From assembly GCA_014529385.2 (NCBI GenBank), contig CM043962.1, forward strand, positions 126,074,970-126,138,969: 64,000 nt of DNA, in the 5' to 3' direction. The stretch is from Adiantum capillus-veneris. Its lineage: Eukaryota > Streptophyta > Polypodiopsida > Polypodiales > Pteridaceae. This document shows positions 53,327 through 64,000 of this stretch, piece after piece. The notes under the pieces were generated by a model that worked only from the letters and a program-made list of their open reading frames with translations, was not told where the DNA came from and did not search any database. Each line of letters starts with the position of its first letter. The stretch's first letter is position 1. A program made the position numbers and the translations under genes.

Positions 53327-55909
53327 TTGGTCCAGCCGAGTCTAGTCATTTACCTGGTTGGTTTGGTGGAGTCTAGACCTGTCACAAGTTTCTTGCCCAA
53401 ACTTGGTTGGACTGGTGGTCACTGCATGACACATACAAGGAGGTCAGTTGAGCGTCAAAGCCCACTACTGAGCCCTCTGAAGTACTATCACAGAAGACGA
53501 CCTTTGACACCTTGTAGAAATCCTTCAACCTCATCACCTATACCTCCACATATCACATCACCTATTCCTTCATCAGGTTCCCCATCGTCGCGATCACCTT
53601 CTCCAGAAAAGCTCTCTCCTATTCTGCTACAGCAAGCTATTGTGCAACAGACTCGGCAAGGAATCATGGAGCCACTAGCTAGTGTTTTGGCCAAGGTGAA
53701 CATCAAGTTCCCTACCTTCAAAGGGCTTTCTTCAGAAGATGCTGACGACCATGCAAGAAGATTTGTATCTCTCTGTAGGGGACGTGGGTTGAACAGAGAA
53801 GATGCTTACTTGGTATTATTTCCATCCACCCTGGATGGCCTAGCAAATAAATGGTACAGCCAATTTGCAGAGAACCATTTTGCAACTTGGGCAGCCTTAA
53901 GACAGCAGTTCTGTGCAGCTTTCAGGCCAAGTGACTACCAGGAGAAGGTGTTGGATGAGTTGGCCAACATGGTGCTCAAGCCTGAGGAGACTTTTGCGGA
54001 GCTTATGATTAAAACTAAGTCACTCGTGGCCAAGCTTCCCCAACAACCAGGTGCATTCATGGTTAAAAAGTGGGTGGAGAAGGCGCTTCCCAAAACTTCT
54101 CAGCAAAAACTCCGAGAGAGTCTCCGACCCGACGCCACTCTCGACGAGTTCATCGCAGCTGCTAGTAGAATAGAGGGGGCTAGGAAGCTCTTCAACAACT
54201 CTCCTCAAATAGATACTCCCTCTATGTTCTCGGAAGGTAGTCCTACTGATCCTTTAACTTCTTTACGCAAGGAACTGGAAGCCCTAAAGCTACAACAAGC
54301 TCTTCAAGAGGAGAGGTCCTTCTCTCTTAGACAAGAGAAGCCTACACATAATGAGGCATTGGAACAGATTAAGCGCGAGTTAGAAGAGCTCAAGTGTCAG
54401 CAAGAGACTAAGGCTATGGTTTGGTGTAGCTCATGCCGCTCTCCAGGGCACCCCCCACAGGAATGCCCCCTTCGGGTTTACTGCCACTTCTGTGAAAAAT
54501 CTGGACATGAGGATAAGGATTGTTACTACCTCAAGGGATTGCGACAAATACAGCAAAATCTTGGTCCTTCACTCCAACAAGGGCTAGCACATGCATCCAA
54601 CATGGTCTCACCCTACGGCCATCAAAACCAGTTCCCTCCTCTGCTGACAACACCCCCTATGCAGCAAGGTATGCACAACAACTTTGCACCCCACAGCTTT
54701 TATCATGTCAGTACTCCCTCAGTTCCCCAAAGTTTCTACACCTCAGCCTCCAACTCCATGCAACAACCACCTCGTCCCCCGTTTCGTCCTTCCAATCGGC
54801 CCATACTCTGCTACAGATGCGGAGAATATGGGCATTATCAGAGCAAGTGTCCTTTACCCGAGGGGTCCCCTCCTGGTCGTCATTGCCCTGATTCGAAGGA
54901 TCACTACAGAAAGGATTGTCCCAAGCAAAGGGCATCCACGTCTTCAGGCTCGACTCAGAACCAGCCCGAATTCACCTTTCCGAAGATAAATTTGATTACT
55001 GTGAACACCGTGCCTCAACCTTCACCTGCTACTCATGTGGTTAAGCCTCTGCAAGTGGAGGAGCCTGCTGGTGTCCTTACTCGGGCACAAAGAGCAGCTC
55101 TTGGTCTCAGTCTACCCACAAGTCCACCTCACCAGTCTCCACTTCCTCAATCAGGTCTACCTGACCCAAAGGACAAGTCCTTCCCAATTGCTCAGAGCAA
55201 ACCAACTTCCTTGTTATCTGACATTGATGGAGCCTTCTTAGAAGCAGTGGCTGACTTGGAACAGATTAAGGTCCCAAAAGGAGCCCAGTTCGAAGGCGCC
55301 AAGCCCACAGCAGAATCCATCTTGAAAAATACTTTTCAGCAGGTGTCACTATACGACATGCTAAAGTTTGACGCAACACTTAGAAGTGACACCCTGTCAG
55401 TCATTCAGTCTCTGTACCCGGGGGCTGGGCCTAGTGGCGGGCACCTCCCTGTACAGCCCTCAGAGTCTTACTTGATTTCCTATCGAACTGCTCCTCTCAC
55501 CGATTATAAAAGTCCTCGTCTCACTATATCTATTCTTGGACAGCAGCTATCCGGCGTCATCGTTGATGGTGGATCTGGAATCAATTTGATGCCCGAATTC
55601 ACTATGAGGGCCTTAGGTCTACAGCCTACCCGACCTGCTCCTTTCACTGTTACATTGGCTGATCAAAGAACAATCTACCCAATGGGCATAGTCGACAAGG
55701 TGCCTCTGAAGGTACAAGATTTCACTTTTGACTTGGATTTTGTGGTAGTTCATCTTCCCCAGGTAGAGGGAGCTTATCCCTTGCTGATTGGTAGGCCATG
55801 GTTGCGACATACGAAAGCACTTCATGACTGGGAAACGACGCCATGTGGATACATACCCCTGGCTCTCCAATGCAACAAATTCATCTCGAAGGTGGCATGG
55901 ATCCAGTAA
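53327..55909 (+). CDS. Gypsy gag-protease polyprotein
   Basis: 860 codons, uninterrupted. After a Pro/Ser-rich N-terminus comes a capsid-like gag domain (residues about 125-290: FPTFKGLSSEDADDHARRF, DGLANKWYSQFAENHFATW, LKPEETFAELM). Four knuckle-type motifs follow: CSSCRSPGHPPQEC, CHFCEKSGHEDKDC, CYRCGEYGHYQSKC and a degenerate CPDSKDHYRKDC. The aspartic protease is at about residues 740-830, with active site VDGGSGINLMP and the second motif LLIGRPWLRH. The annotated start may be upstream of the true one: MEPLASVLAKVNIKFPTF at about 53667 also fits. The family protein packages RNA and processes the polyprotein. Confidence 0.92.
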   Translation: MVQPSLVIYLVGLVESRPVTSFLPKLGWTGGHCMTHTRRSVERQSPLLSPLKYYHRRRPLTPCRNPSTSSPIPPHITSPIPSSGSPSSRSPSPEKLSPILLQQAIVQQTRQGIMEPLASVLAKVNIKFPTFKGLSSEDADDHARRFVSLCRGRGLNREDAYLVLFPSTLDGLANKWYSQFAENHFATWAALRQQFCAAFRPSDYQEKVLDELANMVLKPEETFAELMIKTKSLVAKLPQQPGAFMVKKWVEKALPKTSQQKLRESLRPDATLDEFIAAASRIEGARKLFNNSPQIDTPSMFSEGSPTDPLTSLRKELEALKLQQALQEERSFSLRQEKPTHNEALEQIKRELEELKCQQETKAMVWCSSCRSPGHPPQECPLRVYCHFCEKSGHEDKDCYYLKGLRQIQQNLGPSLQQGLAHASNMVSPYGHQNQFPPLLTTPPMQQGMHNNFAPHSFYHVSTPSVPQSFYTSASNSMQQPPRPPFRPSNRPILCYRCGEYGHYQSKCPLPEGSPPGRHCPDSKDHYRKDCPKQRASTSSGSTQNQPEFTFPKINLITVNTVPQPSPATHVVKPLQVEEPAGVLTRAQRAALGLSLPTSPPHQSPLPQSGLPDPKDKSFPIAQSKPTSLLSDIDGAFLEAVADLEQIKVPKGAQFEGAKPTAESILKNTFQQVSLYDMLKFDATLRSDTLSVIQSLYPGAGPSGGHLPVQPSESYLISYRTAPLTDYKSPRLTISILGQQLSGVIVDGGSGINLMPEFTMRALGLQPTRPAPFTVTLADQRTIYPMGIVDKVPLKVQDFTFDLDFVVVHLPQVEGAYPLLIGRPWLRHTKALHDWETTPCGYIPLALQCNKFISKVAWIQ

Positions 55910-58900
55910 TTCAGCATAGCTCTTTGTCAGTAGAGTCCAACCCTGACTTGGAGCAGCCGGTCCCTCTTGCTGGTTCCGATGAAGACTTACTGCAATGGTT
56001 AGAAGCTACATCTTCGATGCCATGCTATGTAGTCTCTCTTCAACCCTTGACAACAGATTCACCCTCTTCCCCTGATCCTACACTTGAAGCCAGTAATCCC
56101 AGTCAGCCAAGTGCGCCAGAACATTGTGGGCCAGTCTCTGATGACCATCCTTCAGAGGGTCCATTGATTGAAACCATCGGCTTGGGTGAGCTTATAATCC
56201 ACCATAGAAGGGGGAAAAAGTCTCCCTTGCAAGAGTTGGCCAACATCCCACTTCCCTCCTTAACCTCCATTCCATCTGAATCTCCACCCATGCCGGAGCA
56301 CTTTGAGGTATCTGAGGATTTACCATTCGCAGAGCTTCCATCAGGATGGTTGCAGGAAGAGTATGCTGATTTCAACATTGATCAAACGCCAGCTCATAAT
56401 GTCCAGAAGCTCATAGAGGCGGCACGGTCTTCTATCCATGACACAGCCCCGCCCACTGTACTACCTGACCCAGTCAGAGAGGTCAACCTAGGCGGCCCTG
56501 ACAACCATCAGTCCATCTTGTTAGCCGCTTGGTTATGGGATCATCCCGCTATACTCGACCAGGTAATCTCTTTCATGCACTCTTTCAAGGATGTGTTTGC
56601 CTGGTCTTACCACGATTTGGAGGGAATTCCAACAGAGCTAGGAGTCCACAAAATTCCTCTGGTTGAGGGGGCTAAGCCAGTCAGAGGAAGGGCTTACAAA
56701 CTGAATCCCAAATATACAGAAGCAGTCGAAATCGAGTTGGAGAAAATGCAAGAAGCAGGTATTATTGTACCAGTAGAGCACTCAGAATGGTTGTCCCCTA
56801 TGGTTATTGCCCCAAAGAAGCAGTCCAACAAAATTCGAGTTTGCGTCGACTACCGGGCTCTGAATAAGGTCACAATACCGGATGGATTTCCAACCCCTTT
56901 CACTGAGAGAGTCCTTGAAGATGTCGCTGGCCATGTACTGTATAGTTTTATGGATGGGTTCAGTGGCTACAATCAGTTAGGAATACATCCTGACGACCAA
57001 GTCAAAACAGCTTTTGTAACTCCCTGGGGTATTTTCATCTATACTAGAATGTCTTTTGGGCTTAAAAATGCACCGCCTTCTTTCAATCGCATAGTATATC
57101 TCATCTTTTGTCCTCTGCTTACTGATCACCTTCGCATATTCATGGACGACTTTTCCACCTTCTCGGGTGCTCAATGTTCAATCCCAGTAGAAAATGTAAA
57201 GGAGCATCTTGCTCAGCTCTCTGCAGTCTTCCTCAGGTGCAGAGAGGCACGTTTGAAGCTCAATCCGAACAAGTGTCATTTTTTGGTCACCGAGCGCACA
57301 CTGTTGGGCCATGTGGTGTCTGCTCAAGGTTTAGCACCTGACCCAGAGAAGATAGTGGCCATCTTGAAGTTACCTCCTCCCATAAATCCCAAAGGTGTTC
57401 AGAGCTTTGTGGGTCACACCGGCTATCATCGCAGGTTTATACGTATGTATGCACAGGTGGCTCAACCATTGACCCGGCTCACCAGTGCTGCTGTTCCCTT
57501 CCAGTGGTCTACACCAGAGGATGAAGCATTTGCATACCTCAAAAAACGCCTCACTGAAGCGCCCATTCTAGTTGCCCCGGATAGGGCCCTACCTTTTCAT
57601 GTGCATACTGATGCGAGTCTGCTGGCTGTGGGTGCTGTGCTGACTCAGCCTAGCAAAGAGTTCAACTTGGATCGCCCTATACATTATGCAAGTCGCCTAC
57701 TCACCAAAGCAGAGCGCAACTATAGCACCACAGAGAGGGAAGGTTTGGCTATAGTATATGCTCTACACAAATTTCGGCACTATTTGCTAGGGGTCCACTT
57801 CACAATTATTACTGATCAGAAGAGGAGATTGTTGTTGAAGTCCAGGCCTTTCACTTTGATTGGGGGCCAGCTCTATAAATCGGGACCAGATGGTGTGCTG
57901 AAGCGTTGTGTCTCGCCTCATGAGGTGGAGCATATTTTGGAGGATGCCCACACTGGTCCCACTGGTGGCCATTACCCTGGTCACATCACTGCCAAGAAGA
58001 TTCTACAGAGTGGTTTGTGGTGGCCCTACATTTTTAAGGATACAATAGCATATTCTAAGGTTTGTGATGTGTGCCAGCGATGTGGGCCGAAGCCGAGTAA
58101 GCAATCCAACCGTCCTCTGCAGGTCTCGATGGCGTGGCTACCTTTTGAGAGATGGGGTTTGGACTTTGTGGGACCAATATATCCCCCGGCTCAACCAAGT
58201 AATCGCAAATATCTGCTAGTGGCTACAGACTATGCAACAAAGTGGGCAGAGGTACTAGCGACAGTAGATTGCACTGGCAATACAGTGGCCAAATTTTTAT
58301 ATGAAAATATTTTATGCAGATTTGGCTGTCCCTTGGAGATCACCAGTGATAAGGGCAGTCATTTTGTCAATGACATGATCTCAACTTTGCTGGAAAATTA
58401 TAAGATTTTTCACCGCAAGTCGTACTCTTATTACCCTAGAGCCAATGGGCAGGCCGAGAGCACCAACAAGGTTCTGATTGCCCTACTACGGAAAGCATGT
58501 CATCTCCATCCAGCATCTTGGGCTAAGGCTGTGCACGGTACCCTTTGGGCATACCGCACATCTTTCAAAGCAACAACGAATCACACGCCTTTTCAATTGG
58601 CTTACGGTTTGGAAGCCATAGCTCCTTTTGAGTTCAACTCCGGATCCCCTAGAGTGGACAGTCTGCGTGCAAGTTCGGGTATGGAATGTGCTTCTATATC
58701 CCGTCTCACCTTATTGGAGGAAAGCTGCCGCTTAGCTTCACGTGCTCTGCAAGCGGAGCAACTTCGTCGCAAAGCGTGGCATGATCGCCACCTCAAAAAG
58801 CCGAAATTAACGTAGGGTTCTCTGGTGCTACTCTATCAGGCAAAATATTTGAAAAAAGCAAAGAAGCCGGTTCCACCTTGGCAAGGGCCCTTCGTGGTGG

Positions 58901-59004
58901 AAGAGATTTTACCACACGGAGCAATCCAATTAGTCACTTTGGATGGCGTTCCTTTGCCACTGGTAAATGGCTCCAGAATCAAGTGCTATTACTCCTCTGA
59001 GTAA
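55843..59004 (+). pseudogene. Gypsy pol: RT, RNase H, integrase, with one stop and an internal deletion
   Basis: Overlaps the gag-protease ORF by 67 nt in the -1 frame. [48 protein letters not shown] and catalytic FMDD (57139-57150). RNase H: HVHTDASLLAVGAVL and TEREGLAIVYAL; at ITDQ it jumps to KRRLLLKSRPFTLIGGQLYK, so the rest of RNase H and the connection region are deleted. Integrase: H-x-H...CDVCQRC zinc part, then GLDFVGP, EITSDKGSHF and NGQAESTNK, all three catalytic acids present. A TAG at 58813-58815 interrupts the C-terminus, which continues GSLVLLYQAKYLKKAKKP to 59004. Confidence 0.92.
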
Positions 59005-59513
59005 AGGGTCTGCAACTATTCCGCCATCTGTAGGTTCTATGTCCCATCGCTCTCCTCCCCACTAGCTTTCCACCAGAATGGATGTTCTGTTACTATCTAG
59101 GTTTCTGCTGTCTATAAGTTTCCGCCTTTCCTCTAAGATATCTTTTCTCCACTAAGTCCTGGTAATTGGGTATTATTGGGAACTTCTACAGTTCAGTCAC
59201 TCCTCTAATTGTTTCTATTCTCAGTGTTATTTGCGGTTAAGTATTAAGGTCCTTCCAGTTAAGCTTTCAGTCAAGCTTCTCGTCGGAGTGGGTTTGTTCA
59301 GTTTGAAAAGTGGAATCTGCTTGGGGACTCTGCTTAGATGGCGATTTTTACAGTGAACAAAGTGTAATCAAGGATTTGATGAGACTCCCAATGCAATACT
59401 GTCTATGGAAAGAATATCAAAGACCTCTTGATTCCAATAGCAACAAAAAACCTTTGGTGCCATTAAAATTTCAGTTTTGCTGCAAGAACCTTAATCGACT
59501 AATACCATTCTTT
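59005..59513 (+). other. 3' untranslated region of the nested gypsy element
   Basis: Between the pol stop and the recognisable 3' LTR. About 155 bp that start the 5' LTR (52495-52648) have no counterpart here, so the 3' LTR left end was replaced or deleted. A purine-rich TTGAAAAGTGGAA lies near 59301. Confidence 0.6.
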
Positions 59514-59912
59514 ATCTGACATTTATGGGCCGTTGGTGGCTCTTTATGATTGTATCTATGAGTAGTAGCCGTTGGGTCATTATCATTATCTTATCTTGTA
59601 TGTAGTCGTCTAGAGAGAGTCTTACACAGAGCACATTAGCACCATCCCTGCACATCTGAGCCTCGACAACCCCATTGTACCTGTGAGTCCTGGGCTGGAG
59701 CTGAGAGTGCTGCCACGCCAGAGCCTGTACACGGTTCTTTGAGCTAGTCGAGTCCACATGTTCTGGTCCACTCTTGTGTCTCTGTTGTTATCCATTGTTT
59801 CTGTGTTTCATTCTGTTTGAGAGAGTTTCCATTTGTTTGAGTGAGATTGTCTCGCACATTGCACTGAGGGGCACCCACACTGTAGAGAGCACGACATATT
59901 ATCCGCGCTACA
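59514..59912 (+). repeat. 3' LTR of the nested gypsy element, left-truncated
   Basis: Matches 52648-52999 closely from CTGACATTTATGGG to GCTACA, with about 60 bp (near 59600-59660) missing from the 5' copy. Confidence 0.9.
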
Positions 59913-61040
59913 ACTTCCCAGGATATTTGGGTCGTATCAGTCGACTTTTGACAAGGCAAAGAAACAGAAGAAGCGTGTTCGATTTGAAAGAGCACCCAGT
60001 TCTTCTTCTTCTTCTTCTTTTGACAGTTCTTCTAGCTCTTCAAATTCGAGCGAAGAAGACAGAAAAGGTAAACAACGAAGCAAGAAACAAAGCTTCGGAA
60101 AGGGCAAGAAAAAGGCAAAGAAGGCTAAATCTCGCCCAGAGCCTGACAGTTCTACTGAGGACTCGTCTACAGACAGCTCAGATTCTGATGACGGAAACTT
60201 CTATGCGAACAAGAAGAATTTTTACAAAGCCAACCAGTATGACTTTCTCGAAGATAAAAGCAAGAAAGTCTGAGAGTTTAAGGAATGTGGCCACCTTATC
60301 AAGTTTGATACTTTTTCAGGATACTCAGATGTTTCGAAGGCTTTGTCTTTTATACAGCAGTTTGACATCGCTTTCGCAGGAGGACGCTATTCAGAGCACT
60401 CCAAGATTCGGAGAGCTAGCTCTTACATTAAGGGGAATGCTCGTACTTGGTGGTCCACGCTTCTTTTAAACAAGACTGCGCCGGTTAAATGGCTGAATTT
60501 AAAAAGCTTTTTATTTCTTCTTGGTCGACGCAAGAATATGAACGAGATATACGAGCTACTTGGAACCATCTTCGGATGACCAAGAAAGATACAATCAATG
60601 CTTATTGTGAAAGATTCTGGAGCTCTTTTCTACCCGCCTCTTCATCCAAGAGTTCAGAGAACAGATTGAGCGGTTTACCTTGGGTCTACCTACAGAGATC
60701 CGAGATCACTGCTTGGAGCAGAAGTCAGCTTCTATTCAGGAGTTGATGAGTCATGCGAAGCGGGGCTTTGCCATTCACTCTGGCATTCTGACCTACCCCA
60801 CAGATGAGGCCATGACACAACGAGCCGAATAGACTTTTGGGAATGAAAGTAGAAAGAAAAAGAGCAACCCAGAGAAAAAGGATGCACGACCGAAGCTTAC
60901 TCCTCCCGAGGGAGCTCGATTCATCAAGGAGGGGAAGTGCTTTGGATGCGGGGAGCAGGGGCACATCTCCGCGAAGTTCCCTAAAAAGGCACAGAAAGAA
61001 CAGAATGATTTTATTTTATTTTATTTTGTCAAAGTCTAAG
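59913..61040 (+). pseudogene. Gag, continued, of the outer gypsy element
   Basis: Resumes after the nested element with FDKAKKQKKRVRFERA, a Ser-rich run and an acidic/Lys-rich segment. After a stop (KKV-stop near 60270) come the capsid motifs HLIKFDTFSGYSDVSKALSF, NARTWWSTLLLNKTAPVKW, then in a new frame FKKLFISSWSTQEYERDIR. A knuckle CFGCGEQGHISAKF near 60940-60985 has lost its last Cys. Homology to retrotransposon gag ends about 61020, where LINE D begins. No pol of this element is in the window. Confidence 0.85.
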
Positions 61041-61359
61041 TAGGGCCTGCGTGCTCGCTGCTGCTAACGCCCCCCCCCGCTGCGCACTACATTACCCGCC
61101 CGCTGCCCCCTCTCGCGCCGCCCCACCCCCGCCAGCTGACCCCTCGCGCCGCCCACCCCCCGCCCGCTGCCTCTTGAGCTTCCGTCCCCTTGCCCGCCTT
61201 ATCCGCTCCCCCCCCCCCCCCCCCCCCCTTTCCGGCCTTGCTCTTTCTCGAAGTTACCCTGCAACTGGCTCTGGCAGCATTGTTCTTTGGAGAGTGCTCG
61301 GCGTTCTCGATTGTAGAGTCTTTTCTCCGTCCGCTTCTTCGCCATTGCAGTAGACACAG

Positions 61360-62616
61360 ATGGAGGCTCTAGCTCCGCCACAGAGGGACTCGTCCGAAGC
61401 CCCCTCGCCCGACCCCGCTGAGCCCACCATTTGACTTGCTCTTTCACCGACAGAGCAAGCGAGCCTAACAGCAGAGGTAGAGCGCTTGCCGGCGACTTCT
61501 GTCATCTGCAAGATTCTCGGCACCCAACCTAGCAGAGGAGAGCTGCGTGACCTTCTCCAGGCCCGCCTTCTCGCAAAGGTGGGCAAGATCTTGGACGTAC
61601 AGATACTCGGACGAGGTTACTATCAAATCGAGTTTGAGACCTCCGAGATGGCGTCCAAGGTCATCGCCATGAGTCCATTGACAATCCGAGCAGCACAAGC
61701 CCACTTTCGACAGTGGAGACATGGTTCGACCCTACTTCGGATGTTCTAGTAGAGGAGGCAGACATCCCCATCTCCGTCTGCTTTCCGGGTTTGCGGAGGG
61801 AGTAGTTGCCACTTTTGTCCAGGATAGGCTCAACCATTGGGACTATCTTGGAGACACCTCGCACGGCAGCCTCAGTAGCTGCCAAGGCGGCTAGCATTCC
61901 CTCAGTTCGTGTTTTGGTCAGAGACACTCACACGCTCCCAAAGGTCATTCTTTTGCCTCGGGTGAGTGGGGGTTGGTTTAGACAGAGTGTGGAGTATTCG
62001 AGCCTTCCGAACCAATGCTTCATTTGTCGACAGATGGGCCATCTTGCGAAGGCCTGTCCACGGAGGAGGCCTCGACCTACACCACAGACTCAGCCCCAGC
62101 CTGCAAGGGCTGGCCAGCAGCCACAGACAAAGACACAGCGCACACATGCAGAGCCACCCTCTGAGCCTGGGGATCCAGCGGAGGAGGGATGGCAACAGGT
62201 CCGTGGTCGACGACGACAGGGGCCACAGCAACAGCCTTGCACTCAGAGTGGTCCTCGGGCGCCTACTCAGCAGCAGTGGGTTCCCACGGGAAACCGGTTT
62301 GGTCCTCTTGAGCAGGATGAGGTCCCTGCTCCAGCCCCCACCCCAGCTTCACCCTCGACAGCCCCACCCCCCCCCCCCCCCCCCCGAGTTCCCCCCCTCC
62401 TCATCATCCTCCCCCCCGCCTCCTACTCCCGCCGCCTCTTCCCCCCACCCCTCTACCTCTGCCGCCCCCGCCCCCCCCCCCCCCCCCCCCCCCCCGCCCC
62501 CTTCTCCACCGGTCCCCCCTACTCCTACTCCCCCCCCTCCGGTTTCAGTTTCTCCGGCTGCTAGGAGATCTCTTGGCAACGCCTTTTCCACGAGTCGCTT
62601 GGCGAGAGAGGGATAA
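61360..62616 (+). pseudogene. LINE D ORF1 (gag-like, CCHC knuckle, Pro-rich tail), broken
   Basis: MEALAPPQRDSSEAPSPDPA opens the frame; a TGA follows at about 61432. The N-terminal domain, LPATSVICKILGTQPSRGEL then LGRGYYQIEFETSEMASKVI, resembles the DUF4283 domain of plant L1 ORF1. After a frame break it continues with ETPRTAASVAAKAASIPSVR, VLVRDTHTLPK and the knuckle CFICRQMGHLAKAC (about 62020-62061). A Gln/Pro-rich region with two long C-runs (62367-62385, 62467-62495) makes polyproline and is prone to slippage frameshifts. Confidence 0.82.
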
Positions 62617-62622
62617 CCTTTC

Positions 62623-63262
62623 TTGCGACCCCCTCTACAGGTACAGACGTCTCCCCTTGCAGCTATCCCTCGTGGTCTGACGAGCATCGACATCCAACGC
62701 CGATGGGACTTCTTCGACTACAACTTTACTCATTTTCTCGGCGACCCCTCAGCAAACCATGAGGCAGCCTGCTTCAGGGTCCATGTTCTGTTCCTTGCAA
62801 CTAGGGGGACAGAGGCCTTGGACTCAGCAGTTGGCTTCTCTTTTCCCCTTTGCGGCAGGGACCAGACTGAGTGGACTCTCGACTCAATGTTGGGATGCTT
62901 GCACACAGAGGTCCTAGAGTTCTCTCACCACATGTGAGAATTAGGAGTTACAGACATGCTTCAGACTTTGTGGCCATTGGCCAAGTTTGCGGTGACACCT
63001 CCAGATACACCAGGATGTAGACACATTGTGGTTTACTTCTTTGCCGATACAAAGTGCTTGCCATGCTATGTACACATTCATGAGGACTCTTGGACACAGG
63101 AGGTTGCTTTACGCACGGCTCCCTCTGCTTGGGCTTGGGCCAGGCACTCGTTGCAGTCATGCCTATCTAGAGGACGCTCGCATACGGATTACTCTCCATC
63201 CAAGCCAACCTCGAAGATAGCCCGTCTAGCTACTGCAGCAACATCTGTTCTCTCTCTCCCCC
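62623..63262 (+). pseudogene. Unrecognised coding block between LINE D ORF1 and ORF2
   Basis: Two open pieces, 62623-62937 (IQRRWDFFDYNFTHFLGDPS, AACFRVHVLFLATRGTEALD) and 62956-63264 (DTPGCRHIVVYFFADTKCLP, CYVHIHEDSWTQEVAL). They look like one folded domain split by a TGA at 62935-62937. I do not recognise it. It lies where ORF1 would end, so it could be an ORF1 C-terminal domain after the Pro-rich linker. Confidence 0.5.
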
Positions 63263-63263
63263 C

Positions 63264-64000
63264 ATGAGGATCGTCTCATGGAACGTGCAGAGACTAGGTG
63301 GGCCCCAGTTTCAGCGTCAACGGGGCCGACTGCGTCAGGAGCTTCAGCGCTGCCTTGTGGGAGGAGAGATTGATCTCCTTATGCTTCAGGAGCACCATCT
63401 GTGTGAGAGCCGCATTAGACGTGGTCAGCTCTTGCATGGACGATATGATACTTTTTGGTCAGCTGCTTTTGGACCAGGAGGCATCCAGGGTGGGGTATGT
63501 ATGACCATTGCGGACTCTTTACAGCAAACCATTGTGGGCAGAGGGATTATTGTGCCAAGCAGGGATCAGTGGATTACTATGCAGGTTCAGGGTTGCCTAG
63601 TCGGCTTCCTGAACATCTATGCGTCCAATGTGGCGAGTGCTCTAGCACAGTTTTGGTCACAAATAGTTGAGTCTCTGCCGCCGCAGGCAGAACACTGGTA
63701 CATAGGAGGGGACTTCAACATGTTGGAGGACCCTTCTGACAGGATTGGTGGTAGCCATGCTACTGTGCATGGAGTTGAGGTGGCAGCTTGAGAGAGGGTT
63801 TGTATGACTCTAAGGGTCTCGGATGTTTGGCAGCACTCTAGTTTTGTGAGACAACAGAGTGGGAGGAGTGAATCTATCGCGGATAGATCGCTTCTACACT
63901 AGTGACCATTTCAATGACTTGGGAGGGACAGTTGGCACTCTGGCACGGACTTCCTTCTCAGACCATGCACCAGTGATCCTCACAGTGGAAGACAGGCAGA
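63264..64000 (+). pseudogene. LINE D ORF2 endonuclease, truncated by window end
   Basis: MRIVSWNVQRLGGPQFQRQR places the catalytic Asn at the start. LLMLQEHHLCESR has the Glu, YIGGDFNMLEDPSDR the Asp/Asn, and TSFSDHAPVIL (63949-63981) the final Asp-His. A stop after GVEVAA (63789-63791) and a frame change separate the last motif, so this copy is already damaged. RT lies beyond the window. Confidence 0.88.

Larger units (their letters stand above)
52495..59912 (+). mobile_element. Ty3/gypsy element nested in the outer gag, largely intact ORFs
   Basis: Ends TGTAGC...GCTACA are flanked by the 5-bp target duplication ACTTC (52490-52494 and 59913-59917). LTRs share the right-hand sequence ending CGCTACA at 52999 and 59912. 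Two long ORFs encode gag-protease and RT-RNase H-integrase in gypsy order. No chromodomain is seen. The youngest-looking LTR element in the window. Confidence 0.95.
61041..64000 (+). mobile_element. LINE D, 5' part, runs off the window
   Basis: C-rich leader with poly-C (61207-61229), a gag-like ORF1 with knuckle and long Pro-rich tail, a further coding block, and an ORF2 endonuclease. Not close to families A-C. Confidence 0.85.

Noticed and set aside
53106-53345. Small Pro-Arg-Pro repeat protein before the nested gypsy gag
   Set aside because: It comes from a short repeat of CTGGTCTAG/CCTCGTCC units in the leader between LTR and gag. It has no domain and is probably leader repeat DNA.

Overview
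The window looks like intergenic, repeat-dominated DNA from a land plant with a large genome. Evidence: initiator-tRNA(Met)-type primer sites on LTR retrotransposons, Ty3/gypsy and Ty1/copia polyproteins of plant type, several L1-like LINE lineages, telobox (AAACCCTAA) motifs, and very long dinucleotide tracts. A homosporous fern or another early-diverging vascular plant is my guess; the sequence does not prove it. No bacterial-style operons, CRISPR arrays, rRNA genes or convincing intact host genes are visible. One candidate host gene remnant (minus strand, about 16.3-17.9 kb) has exon-like pieces.

Layout. 1-4.4 kb: anonymous AT-rich DNA with microsatellites and a 1.33-kb element with CACTA-type ends. 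4.4-13.6 kb: a decayed minus-strand Ty3/gypsy element, split inside its RNase H gene by a complete minus-strand Ty1/copia element with 225-bp LTRs and a CTTTG target duplication. 13.6-15 kb: a fold-back structure and two tRNA-like SINE heads. 15-17.9 kb: single-copy-looking DNA with the host gene candidate. 17.9-41.5 kb: a same-strand array of six LINE copies. Four belong to one family (B1-B4), one to a related family (A) and one to a more typical plant L1 lineage (C). 41.5-51.3 kb: unassigned DNA, a 5'-end fragment of a B-like LINE, an internally deleted gypsy element, and plant-L1 fragments. 51.3-61.0 kb: an old element (LTR, PBS, gag) split inside gag by a 7.4-kb gypsy element with long ORFs and an ACTTC target duplication. 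61.0-64.0 kb: the start of another LINE (D), running off the window.

The most interesting biology is the LINE array. Families A and B end in a shared, hairpin-forming 3' tail followed by a (TC)n tract instead of poly(A). Most copies begin directly at the end of a preceding (TC)n tract. This suggests microsatellite-targeted retrotransposition that builds head-to-tail arrays and spreads its own target. Family B ORF2 proteins also carry a conserved C-terminal PCNA-interaction-like motif (QRQITDFF). In three copies ORF1 and ORF2 lie in one frame, separated only by a stop codon and 0-39 nt.
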